Shown here piece by piece: positions 1 to 5,875 of a stretch of DNA of 5,875 nucleotides. Positions within the stretch are counted from its first letter, which is position 1. Each line of letters starts with the position of its first letter. The position numbers and the translations under genes are program-made. The notes below the pieces were generated by a model. The model ran no database searches and was not told the DNA's origin. It saw only the letters and a program-made list of their open reading frames with translations. The DNA comes from an uncultured Ruminococcus sp. (GTDB taxonomy: Bacteria > Bacillota > Clostridia > Oscillospirales > CAG-272), in NCBI GenBank assembly GCA_902782785.1, contig CACZOH010000032.1, positions 1 to 5,875 of the forward strand, given 5' to 3'.

Positions 1-258
1 AGGAATGGAAATATTATACAATCCGGGGCAAAAAACAAAATGTATAAAATTTCATAATTTTAAACGCCAGTTCACAATATTTTGTCGATTTTTCGTTGTG
101 ATGTAAAATCCGGAGCAGAACGGCGGACTGATTTTTTTTGCCGAAGCGGCGAACCGTACGGGAAATATGTAATAAAGGGAATAATATTATAATCAATAAT
201 AAAAGACGTTTGCCGGCGGCAGGGACGGATTTCGGTGAAAGGACGATAGAAAGATATT
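1..258. other. AT-rich non-coding region downstream of the operon terminator
   Basis: No convincing gene is seen on either strand. Open frames here are short, AT-driven and lack ribosome binding sites or recognisable protein motifs. On the minus strand a TATAAT hexamer (plus positions 13-18) could be the -10 of a promoter for a leftward gene lying outside the window, but no good -35 sits 16-18 nt upstream of it. On the plus strand another TATAAT (188-193) also lacks a -35. A small GCCG/CGGC hairpin with a 3-nt loop follows a T tract near 132-151; the T run is on the wrong side for a plus-strand terminator, and the minus strand has A's there. Best read as an intergenic spacer. Confidence 0.6.
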
Positions 259-292
259 AAAAAACCGTCCGTGAAAACACGGACGGTTTTTT
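259..292 (-). terminator. Intrinsic terminator of the four-gene operon
   Basis: A perfect inverted repeat: nine GC-rich pairs (CCGTCCGTG with CACGGACGG) extended by six A-T pairs, closing on a 4-nt loop. On the minus strand the stem is followed by six T's, the classic Rho-independent layout, and it begins 13 nt after the stop codon of the lipoprotein gene. Because A's flank one side and T's the other, the hairpin would also work for plus-strand transcripts, although no plus-strand gene is visible to its left. Confidence 0.93.
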
Positions 293-305
293 GCTGTTGA
301 AAGAC

Positions 306-1040
306 TCAGCTTTCGGGTACGAGCAGATAAGCGCTGACCTGGTAGCCGTAGCCGCAGTCGACGCCGTTTGCAAAGTATTCGCACTCGTCGATCGGATCCA
401 TAGCCCAGATGCCTATCTTGTCGGTCACGCCTCTGAATACCCACAGATACGTGGAGTAATCATATCCCGACGGAGCCTTGTCCGTGAAATCGAGTTCGCA
501 GTATGCATTGTCGACCCACTCCTCAAACTCCTCGGTGTAAAGCGCGTCTCCCACTACGGTGTTCTCGTAGTCGTTGTCCCATTTGTAGAGCTCCACTACG
601 AATCCGGAATAATCGGGCGTGCTCCACGTCGGGCAGGATTCAAAGTAAAGACCTGTCAGGCGCGCGCCTTCGGGTATAGTGAATTTGCAGGCGAGCTCGA
701 TGCCGTTATCCGCGGCGATCGGGTCGTGGCTGTCGCCTCCCCTTCTCTCAAACAGCATCATTTCATCCTCTACCCAATTTACGTCCGCCGGCAGAGTCGC
801 CGCTTCCGTGGTTTCAGGCTTTGTTTCCGCTGCGGTGGTGGCTGCTTCCGTCGCAGCCTCAGTCTGTTCCTCCGTCTGCGCGGCAGTCGTCGCCTCATCC
901 GTTTTGGCGTCCGTCTGAGCAGCCGCGGTCGATTCCTGCGGTTTATCGGCGGCGGTCGTCGTCTCGGGTGTGCCCGTGCAGGACGCAAAGCCGATCAGGC
1001 AGAGAATACCGGCAATTATTACAGCCGTGATCTTTTTCAT
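306..1040 (-). CDS. Secreted lipoprotein with Thr/Ala/Glu-rich linker and a C-terminal beta-rich domain
   Basis: A 244-residue protein of unknown function. Residues 1-20 form a lipoprotein signal peptide: a KK N-terminus, a hydrophobic stretch (about 4-18), and a FASC lipobox with Cys21 as the expected lipidation site. Phe at -3 is acceptable but not ideal. Residues about 22-86 are a low-complexity Thr/Ala/Glu/Gln linker, probably a flexible tether across the cell wall. Residues about 87-244 form a globular, aromatic-rich region with an LYKWDNDY motif at 151-158 and a YLWVF strand near 198-202. I recall similar LYKWD-type domains in surface proteins of gut Clostridia and infer a beta-sandwich, possibly glycan-binding; this is not proven. 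The frame extends 37 codons upstream, but the start at 1040 is chosen because the signal peptide begins there and AAGGAGGA lies 5 nt before it. It is the last gene of the operon, 41 nt after the SDR gene and just before the terminator. It is probably anchored to the outer face of the membrane. Confidence 0.88.
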   Translation of the reverse strand: MKKITAVIIAGILCLIGFASCTGTPETTTAADKPQESTAAAQTDAKTDEATTAAQTEEQTEAATEAATTAAETKPETTEAATLPADVNWVEDEMMLFERRGGDSHDPIAADNGIELACKFTIPEGARLTGLYFESCPTWSTPDYSGFVVELYKWDNDYENTVVGDALYTEEFEEWVDNAYCELDFTDKAPSGYDYSTYLWVFRGVTDKIGIWAMDPIDECEYFANGVDCGYGYQVSAYLLVPES

Positions 1041-1045
1041 AATTA

Positions 1046-1053
1046 TCCTCCTT
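1046..1053 (-). promoter_or_regulatory. Strong ribosome binding site of the lipoprotein gene
   Basis: AAGGAGGA on the minus strand, 5 nt before the ATG at 1040. It is the strongest Shine-Dalgarno sequence in the window and fixes the lipoprotein start against the longer upstream frame. The other genes of the operon have weak sites or rely on coupling, so the lipoprotein may be translated more strongly than the enzymes before it. Confidence 0.9.
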
Positions 1054-1081
1054 ATGAAAATATAAATTTTTTTATCTATTA

Positions 1082-1810
1082 TTACATAAACCCGCCGTCG
1101 ACGCCGAGGACCGTTCCGGTCACAAACGACGCTTCTGCGGAGGCGAGCCACAATACCGCCCCGGCGACGTCGCTGGCAGTTCCCGTACGTGATAACGGAG
1201 TTCTGTCTGTTATATCAGCCACGGTCTTTATATCGAACCGTGCGTTCATTTCCGTGTCTATATATCCGGGCGCGACGCAGTTTACCGTTATCCCGGAGGG
1301 TCCGAGCTCCTTTGCGAGCGCCTTCGTAAGTCCTATGATCCCGGCTTTCGCCGCGGAATACGCGACCTCGCACGATGCGCCGTGAATTCCCCATACGGAT
1401 GAAACGTTTATTATCCTGCCCGCGGCTGAATTTTTCAGCTCCGGCAGCGCGGCGTAAATCACGTTATAAGCGCCCGTAAGGTCCGTGTTGATCATACTGT
1501 CCCATATTTGCGGCCCCGTCTGCTCAAACGTGCCGTAAAAATCTATTCCGGCGTTGTTTACGAGAACGTCAAGACCGCCGCCGTGGTATCTGCAAAGCGA
1601 AACCATGCGCCGCACGCTTTCTCTGTCCGTTATATCAGCCTGAATCGCCGTGCAGACGCCGCCTTCGGCTTTTATTTTTTCGCAGACGCGCTCCGCCCGA
1701 TCTTCGCTTTTGTTGTAGTTAACAAAAACGTGATAGCCCGCTTTGCCGAACGCATCGGCGCACGCGGCGCCGATGCCTCTTGACGCACCCGTGATCAGTA
1801 CCGTCTTCAT
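1082..1810 (-). CDS. FabG-type short-chain dehydrogenase/reductase, probably elongation factor P 5-aminopentanone reductase (YmfI-like)
   Basis: A complete 242-residue classical SDR, an NAD(P)H-dependent cytoplasmic oxidoreductase. Visible family signatures: the TGASRGIG cofactor loop (residues 7-14), D59 in the ADITD adenine-site motif, NNAG (85-88), and a catalytic tetrad of N108, S138, Y151 and K155 (YSAAK), then PG (181-182) and a C-terminal VDGGF. The length is normal for FabG. The stretch WGIHGASCEVAYSAAKAG around 140-157 matches what I recall of Clostridial proteins annotated as elongation factor P 5-aminopentanone reductase (B. subtilis YmfI), which finishes the aminopentanol modification of EF-P. 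Other possibilities are 3-oxoacyl-ACP reductase or a sugar/polyol dehydrogenase, which would suit the neighbours better. The ATG at 1810 overlaps the stop of the upstream glycosidase gene by 4 nt (ATGA), implying translational coupling; a TTG five codons upstream is possible but would precede the conserved N-terminus. SDR fold certain, substrate uncertain. Confidence 0.93.
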   Translation of the reverse strand: MKTVLITGASRGIGAACADAFGKAGYHVFVNYNKSEDRAERVCEKIKAEGGVCTAIQADITDRESVRRMVSLCRYHGGGLDVLVNNAGIDFYGTFEQTGPQIWDSMINTDLTGAYNVIYAALPELKNSAAGRIINVSSVWGIHGASCEVAYSAAKAGIIGLTKALAKELGPSGITVNCVAPGYIDTEMNARFDIKTVADITDRTPLSRTGTASDVAGAVLWLASAEASFVTGTVLGVDGGFM

Positions 1811-3348
1811 ATAAGCTCTACCCAATATTCCTTCGACAAAGTCTCAGCCTCGCTCTGTAAATACGTACCGCAGAGGTTTACAAGGCTTTGTCCGTTTGCT
1901 TCATACCGTCCGCCGTTCTTTTTTATCCCGCCTTTTATCTTAAGCGGCTTTTCGCCTGCCAGAAGAAGCGGCCCGTCGAATACGCGCGTTCCGTCACGCC
2001 ACGTTTTGCATTTTATTTTTACGGTAAACTCCGCATCCGGCGCGTCTATATAAACATAGTTTTCGTCAATTCCGCTTATATATTCACATTTTACGCCGAC
2101 GGTAAACGACGGAACGAATAAACGGAGCTTTCCGCCGCCCTCATAACGTATTTTTACCGTATCCGAAAACGGATAACCCGATGTTATTTTAAGCGATTTT
2201 CCGTTTACCTTTGTGTCGACGGATACGGGATTTATTATAACGCCGTCCTCCGTAACGGAATACGCGGCGACCGCCGCAAGTCCCTCGCCTCCGCGCATGG
2301 TACAGCACCAGTACGCCTCGTAACAGTGAGCCTTGAGCACTCCGTCAGTCGCGCAGGTATCGCAGCCGAAGCCGCCGTTTCCGCGCTGGGCGTGATAAAC
2401 GCCGTTGTAAAGGATAAGCTGGGCCAGTTCGGCGTATTTCACTTTGCCCGTCAGGGCAAACAACTGAGAAGCGACCATAAAAGAATCGATTATCGCGCAC
2501 GGCTCGGTCCATTCGGGACGGTCAAACCAGTTTTTGTTGGCGTACGTCGCCGTCATTCCGTGTTTTTCGTAAAGACTGAATATTCTCTCCGTCTCTTTTA
2601 ACAGTTTTTCGTCGCCCGTCTGTCCGTATCTGCGCAAAAGTCCCCGCAAGCCCGTAAGCGTCGCGTGCGTCTGCATTTTTATTTCGATAAAGGGGATCTT
2701 AACGAATTCCGCCGTCATCTCGTCTATAAGCGCGTTCGTTTTTTCATCTCTGTCCCTGTCCGGCAAAGATCCGGAAAGTACGGAATAAGCCTGTACGACT
2801 CCGTCCATTGCGATATAGGCGCAGCCCGTGTCTGTGGAAATGAGCCAGTCGCCGATGAATCCGAGAGTGTTTCCGCTCATATCACCGCCGTTATCGCGCT
2901 GCTCCGGGAGTACGGGATAAGAGGCGTATTTGCCCGCGGCGGGCAGAAACAGACCGCGTATGATACCGTCTATCAAAGGCAGAACGTAATCGTATTTTCT
3001 GTATAAATAGTATTCGCAGAGCCCGCGCAGAAGCCAGCCGTGACCGGACAGCTGCTGTTCGTTCAGCTTGCCGTCGTATACGGGGCCGAGATATCCGCGT
3101 TCGTTCAGGTGCTCCTTCAGCCCGAGAACTATCTCGTCAAGATAAGACGGCTCGCGCTTTGTGACCTGCGCCTGGCAGGTGAGCGCAAGGATCGTCCTGC
3201 CCTCCCAGTCTCCTGGCCAGCCCGCCTGTTCTATTCTGAATATCACGTCGGGGCGGTATACAGGCGATTCGAGCCTTGAACTCAGAAGCGCGCATCTCGC
3301 GCCGAGCTCGCCTCTCGCCGTGACGTTTGAGTAATCGTTGTATTTCAT
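1807..3348 (-). CDS. GH127-like (DUF1680, beta-L-arabinofuranosidase family) glycoside hydrolase
   Basis: A 513-residue protein without a signal peptide, so likely cytoplasmic. It shows an (alpha/alpha)-barrel pattern typical of DUF1680/GH127 relatives: a THATLTGLRGLLRRY helix (227-241), then WTEPCAIIDSF (280-290), a KYAELAQLILYNGVY helix (304-318), and HCYEAYWCCTMRGGEGL (341-357). The C-terminal part (about 360-513) is beta-rich. In characterised GH127 beta-L-arabinofuranosidase HypBA1, a zinc ion is held by Glu, Cys and a Cys-Cys pair, one Cys being the nucleophile. Here E282, C284 and C348-C349 fit those ligands. The GEAF-type catalytic Glu expected shortly before the E-x-C motif is not evident. 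The protein is shorter than HypBA1 (about 658 residues). Its probable role is hydrolysis of an arabinofuranoside or related sugar from an imported oligosaccharide; exact substrate unknown. It starts 1 nt after the PHP gene stop with no strong Shine-Dalgarno, and overlaps the SDR gene by 4 nt, so translation is probably coupled on both sides. Confidence 0.88.
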   Translation of the reverse strand: MKYNDYSNVTARGELGARCALLSSRLESPVYRPDVIFRIEQAGWPGDWEGRTILALTCQAQVTKREPSYLDEIVLGLKEHLNERGYLGPVYDGKLNEQQLSGHGWLLRGLCEYYLYRKYDYVLPLIDGIIRGLFLPAAGKYASYPVLPEQRDNGGDMSGNTLGFIGDWLISTDTGCAYIAMDGVVQAYSVLSGSLPDRDRDEKTNALIDEMTAEFVKIPFIEIKMQTHATLTGLRGLLRRYGQTGDEKLLKETERIFSLYEKHGMTATYANKNWFDRPEWTEPCAIIDSFMVASQLFALTGKVKYAELAQLILYNGVYHAQRGNGGFGCDTCATDGVLKAHCYEAYWCCTMRGGEGLAAVAAYSVTEDGVIINPVSVDTKVNGKSLKITSGYPFSDTVKIRYEGGGKLRLFVPSFTVGVKCEYISGIDENYVYIDAPDAEFTVKIKCKTWRDGTRVFDGPLLLAGEKPLKIKGGIKKNGGRYEANGQSLVNLCGTYLQSEAETLSKEYWVELI

Positions 3349-3349
3349 A

Positions 3350-4150
3350 TCAAAAATCCGTCATCTGATATTCGGTGATGCCCATGAATTCCGCAAATTC
3401 GCGCAGCTTGATCCCGGGCAGGGCAAATGGCTTGTGTACGTCGGAGCCGATATGGAACGTGCATCCGGTCTCCTTCGCTATGCCTATCATCCGGACGTAT
3501 TCGTCGCCCGCGCCTATCCTGTTGTTATGCGGCAGATGCGGACCGAAAACGGAGCTGTGAAGCTCTATGGATTTGCTTTTCGCCTTTGCTTTTTCAAAGC
3601 ATTCGCCGTATTGTTCATCGCTTATGCCCGAGAGTATCTCGTTTTCCGACGAGGGAAACGACATAGGGAAAAACGGATGGCATATGCCGCATTTTACGGG
3701 CAGCTCCGCGTCGCAGGCGGCAAGGAAGCGTTTTACTATAAAATCGCGCACCTCGTCGGGATCGGTCATCGAGGCGGGGATTATGAAGTTTTTCATATGG
3801 ACGTGGTTCGCCGTTATCAGAAGATAATCGAACAGAGCCGCGTGCTCCGCCGTTACGGCGACACGGCAATCCGAGGAAAACTCGACCTCCGCGCCCACGA
3901 GGACTCTTGCGCCGTGCGTGTCGACGCTTTCAAGCTCCTTTCGCAGCGATAAAACGTGTTTTACGTTCTGCGGGGCGTACCATTCGCTTCCGCCCTCCAC
4001 GTCGCTGTCCCATAAATGATTTGAAATGCCGAGAACGCGCAGTCCGTCGCTGCCGCCGCAAAGTCCGTCTATCAAAGCCTGCGCCGTAACCTCATCCGCG
4101 GCACAGGATGACAGATTCGTATGCGTGTGAAAATCCGATCTGATATCCAT
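3350..4150 (-). CDS. PHP-domain metal-dependent phosphoesterase (histidinol-phosphatase-like)
   Basis: A 266-residue cytoplasmic protein made of a single PHP domain. The full set of metal-binding positions can be read: H8 and H10 in the DFHTHT motif, H45 (SNH), E88 (GAE), H116 and H118 (NHVH), H158 (ICHPFF), H198 (ELH), and D236 and H238 (GSDVH). PHP proteins bind two or three divalent metals and hydrolyse phosphate monoesters or diesters; histidinol phosphatase HisK/HisJ, nucleotide phosphatases and polymerase-linked PHP domains are known members. No histidine biosynthesis gene is nearby, so histidinol phosphate is a weak guess; a sugar phosphate or nucleotide is equally possible in this setting. 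It is the first gene after the promoter at 4178-4206, and the glycosidase gene starts 1 nt after its stop. The ATG at 4150 directly precedes the conserved first motif, with AGAGGTG 13 nt upstream, a slightly long spacing. Confidence 0.92.
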   Translation of the reverse strand: MDIRSDFHTHTNLSSCAADEVTAQALIDGLCGGSDGLRVLGISNHLWDSDVEGGSEWYAPQNVKHVLSLRKELESVDTHGARVLVGAEVEFSSDCRVAVTAEHAALFDYLLITANHVHMKNFIIPASMTDPDEVRDFIVKRFLAACDAELPVKCGICHPFFPMSFPSSENEILSGISDEQYGECFEKAKAKSKSIELHSSVFGPHLPHNNRIGAGDEYVRMIGIAKETGCTFHIGSDVHKPFALPGIKLREFAEFMGITEYQMTDF

Positions 4151-4163
4151 TTTTGATTTATAA

Positions 4164-4170
4164 CACCTCT
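4164..4170 (-). promoter_or_regulatory. Ribosome binding site of the PHP gene
   Basis: AGAGGTG on the minus strand lies 13 nt before the ATG at 4150. The spacing is longer than ideal, which may make initiation moderate. No alternative in-frame start lies closer to the site. Confidence 0.65.
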
Positions 4171-4177
4171 TTCGGGT

Positions 4178-4206
4178 ATTTTATCATATATTTTTCATTT
4201 TGTAAA
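4178..4206 (-). promoter_or_regulatory. Sigma-A-type promoter of the PHP-GH127-SDR-lipoprotein operon
   Basis: On the minus strand a TTTACA -35 (4206-4201) is separated by exactly 17 nt from a TAAAAT -10 (4183-4178), which is preceded by TGA and so is an extended -10 element. The spacer is AT-rich. Transcription should begin near 4171, leaving a leader of only about 20 nt with room for little beyond the ribosome binding site. No hairpin or riboswitch fits in this leader. The promoter separates the four-gene unit from the upstream GH36 gene, though read-through is possible because no terminator is seen between them. Confidence 0.8.
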
Positions 4207-4231
4207 TAGTAAAAGCAAAATTTATTATGAT

Positions 4232-4253
4232 ATTACGCAAAAATCACGCAAAA
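4232..4253 (-). repeat. Tandem 11-bp direct repeat upstream of the promoter, possible activator site
   Basis: Two adjacent 11-mers on the minus strand, TTTTGCGTGAT and TTTTGCGTAAT, differ at one position. They sit 25 nt upstream of the -35, at about -61 to -82 from the predicted start, roughly one helical turn apart. This is a position and arrangement used by activators that bind direct repeats, such as AraC-type regulators. The role as an operator is an inference, and the cognate regulator is not in the window. Confidence 0.4.
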
Positions 4254-4260
4254 CGCCGTT

Positions 4261-5875
4261 TCAATACCGTATAAGCACGTACGCCGCTGATTTACCGGAC
4301 GGCAGATCGACTGAAAGATAACCGTCCGAAAGACTTGTCTTACAGCCGTTTATACGGGGATAAGATTTTACTGTTTCCGGCTTGTCAGAAACGTACTTTT
4401 CAAGACGGATACGTTCGTTTACCGCTTTGTCCGAATTGTTCCAGACGGCGAGCATAAGAACGCGGTCGTCTTTGTCGTTCAGAGCGAAGCAGTTTACGCC
4501 GTCCGCGTCTATATCGAACGTGCCGGAGGGATATACGGGGACCGAGTTTGCAATATAACCTCTCGTCGCTTTGTATATATCGACGGCTTCTTTGATGAGC
4601 GATTTATTGAATTCATCCGCGCATTCTATCCTGCCTGACAGATATAAAAGCCCCATAAGTCCCGTCACCATACAGTAAGAGGTGACTTTTCCGTCCCTGA
4701 ATCTGTCCGTAAACTCCTTTGACGGTACGAAGCTTTCGCGGAAATCTATCTTCGTCGGGTACGGATAAGCCCAGACGCCGCATCTCTCCGGCGGTATGCA
4801 CGCCTCCGAGCCCGATACGATCGACGGAAGTCTGAAATAGTCCTCCTGATCGGATACGGACTGCAGATGAAAATGCGATAGCGTTTCCATATCAGATCTC
4901 ATCGCGCCGGAGCCGCAGTTTTCTATCACAAGATCCGGAAATTCCTCTCTTATCCCGTCGATGAACGCGTAAAACGATTCCGTATGATCGTGAAGCGACG
5001 CGGCGCCGCAGGGGTCGACGCCTGTTCCGGTGCTTGTGTTATAGTCGTTTTTTATGTATCTCACGCCCATGTCGTATAAAGCCTTTATGCGTGAGCGTAT
5101 ATGCTCACGCACGCCCGCCTGCCTGAAATCAAAGAGAAGACGCGTGGTGCCGAGCGGCTTTCCGCGCCGCGTGAGCAGATATTCGGGATGTTCTTTTATG
5201 ATCTTCGCCCCGGCGCCGACTGATTCGAATTCAAACCATATACCGGGCTTCATACCCTTTGAATATACGTGATCGAATATGCTCTTAAGCCCTCCGTCGC
5301 CGAACAGAGCGTCGTTTATCTCCCACATTCCGAGGTCATAAACGTCGTTTTTGTTCACGTTATACCATCCCGCGTCCATAACGTAGTATTCACAACCGGC
5401 GTCAGCCGCCGCGTCGATCAGCGGCAGGCTTTTTTCCTTTGTCGGAAGCGCCCAGAGCGCGTTCATATAGTCGTTATAGCACACGGGAGGTACTTTGTCT
5501 TTGAAATCCGCGCGGCAGTACGCGCGGCGCGCCCGCGTCAGCTCCGCCAGAGCTTCCTCAAAGCCGCCGTCAACGCATCCGGTTACGGAATAACACGACG
5601 TTTGGCATTCGCCCTTGTTGAGCGTTCTGTTCCAGCCGTCGTTTCTTTCAAAGCAGTCGGATATGAGTATACAAAGCTCCGTATCGTCGCGGTAGCCGCG
5701 AATGCCTACGTCGATAAACCATCCGTGCCCGCAGTCAGCCTCGGCGTACCACGCTTTACCGAGCTCCGTATCGACTATTATGACAACGGGCTCGTGCTGA
5801 CACGTGCTCCAGCTTCCCTGACTTCCGATGCGGAAGGACGACTGAGAGCCGTGATTGTACGTTTTGTAAAGTCCC
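4261..5875 (-). CDS. GH36-type alpha-galactosidase, N-terminus cut by the window edge
   Basis: The frame is open from the window edge to the TGA at 4263-4261, giving 537 residues; a GTG at 5484 is internal, because conserved sequence (VPPVCYNDY) runs through it. GH36 enzymes of this type are about 700 residues, so much of the N-terminal beta-sandwich is missing. Numbering from the first complete codon, the (beta/alpha)8 barrel covers about 130-440: MDAGW (166-170), KPGIWFEFE (209-217), IKNDYN with likely nucleophile D277, ENCGSGAMRSD (318-328) at the substrate site, and SDQEDY with likely acid/base D342. The C-terminal beta domain covers about 450-537. The enzyme would release terminal alpha-galactose from raffinose-type oligosaccharides or galactomannan fragments; alpha-N-acetylgalactosaminidase or another GH36 activity cannot be excluded. 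The visible part looks cytoplasmic, but the N-terminus is not seen. It lies 110 nt upstream of the PHP gene on the same strand, with a separate promoter between them, suggesting a shared glycan-use locus rather than one strict operon. Confidence 0.92.
   Translation of the reverse strand, partial: GLYKTYNHGSQSSFRIGSQGSWSTCQHEPVVIIVDTELGKAWYAEADCGHGWFIDVGIRGYRDDTELCILISDCFERNDGWNRTLNKGECQTSCYSVTGCVDGGFEEALAELTRARRAYCRADFKDKVPPVCYNDYMNALWALPTKEKSLPLIDAAADAGCEYYVMDAGWYNVNKNDVYDLGMWEINDALFGDGGLKSIFDHVYSKGMKPGIWFEFESVGAGAKIIKEHPEYLLTRRGKPLGTTRLLFDFRQAGVREHIRSRIKALYDMGVRYIKNDYNTSTGTGVDPCGAASLHDHTESFYAFIDGIREEFPDLVIENCGSGAMRSDMETLSHFHLQSVSDQEDYFRLPSIVSGSEACIPPERCGVWAYPYPTKIDFRESFVPSKEFTDRFRDGKVTSYCMVTGLMGLLYLSGRIECADEFNKSLIKEAVDIYKATRGYIANSVPVYPSGTFDIDADGVNCFALNDKDDRVLMLAVWNNSDKAVNERIRLEKYVSDKPETVKSYPRINGCKTSLSDGYLSVDLPSGKSAAYVLIRY

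Noticed and set aside
132..151. Small GC-rich hairpin beside a T tract as a terminator
   Set aside because: The stem is only 4 bp, and the T run lies before it on the plus strand and appears as A's after it on the minus strand, so it fits neither direction.
14..196. Minus-strand 60-codon open frame in the AT-rich left end
   Set aside because: No ribosome binding site, no recognisable motif, and a composition expected from AT-rich non-coding DNA.
1041..1151. 37-codon N-terminal extension of the lipoprotein frame
   Set aside because: It would place arginine-rich sequence before a signal peptide, overlap the SDR gene's 3' end, and ignore the strong ribosome binding site at 1046-1053.
291..1385. 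Long plus-strand open frame of 364 codons
   Set aside because: It lies antisense across the lipoprotein and SDR genes and across the terminator, has arginine/serine-rich low-complexity sequence and no recognisable domain. The minus-strand frames have clear motifs and ribosome binding sites, so this is a codon-bias shadow.
3338..3952. Plus-strand open frame of 204 codons
   Set aside because: Antisense to the PHP gene, whose metal-binding motifs are complete. It has no family motif of its own.
4228..4246. TGAT...ATCA inverted repeat as a catabolite-repression (cre) or other palindromic operator
   Set aside because: Only 4-bp arms around an 11-nt spacer, with no match to the cre consensus; the tandem direct repeat explains this stretch better.
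5482..5484. GTG at 5484 as the start of the GH36 gene
   Set aside because: The frame stays open to the window edge and the upstream translation continues with family-like sequence leading into the barrel, so the GTG is an internal valine codon.

Overview
This window is about 5.9 kb of roughly 50% GC DNA from what looks like an anaerobic, probably gut-associated Clostridia-type Firmicute. The evidence is strong AAGGAGGA-type ribosome binding sites, a Gram-positive style lipoprotein with a Thr/Ala/Glu-rich linker, a consensus sigma-A-like promoter, a short intrinsic terminator, and protein sequences resembling uncultured Clostridia. The phylum assignment is an inference; there is no rRNA or tRNA in the window. 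All supported genes lie on the minus strand, so transcription runs from high to low coordinates.

Layout in transcription order: (1) 5875-4261, the C-terminal 537 residues of a GH36-type alpha-galactosidase, cut by the right edge of the window. (2) 4260-4151, a 110-nt intergenic region holding an extended -10 promoter, with two tandem 11-bp repeats upstream that could be an activator site. (3) 4150-306, a four-gene run: a PHP-domain metal-dependent phosphoesterase, a GH127-like (DUF1680) glycosidase, a FabG-type short-chain dehydrogenase/reductase with the signature of elongation factor P 5-aminopentanone reductases, and a secreted lipoprotein. Junctions are 1 nt, a 4-nt ATGA overlap, and 41 nt. 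(4) 292-259, a perfect 15-bp hairpin with A and T tracts that ends the unit. (5) 258-1, an AT-rich non-coding stretch.

The two glycoside hydrolases point to use of plant-type galactosides and arabinofuranosides. The GH127-like protein lacks a signal peptide, and the GH36 fragment looks like a cytoplasmic enzyme although its N-terminus is not visible, so both probably act on imported oligosaccharides. The lipoprotein is the only clearly exported product and could handle glycans at the cell surface. No transporter or regulator is visible; these may lie beyond the edges. The roles of the PHP protein and the SDR in such an operon are not obvious, and that gene combination is the most interesting aspect here. 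I see no CRISPR, mobile element, phage gene or defence system, and nothing that proves a wholly new system.
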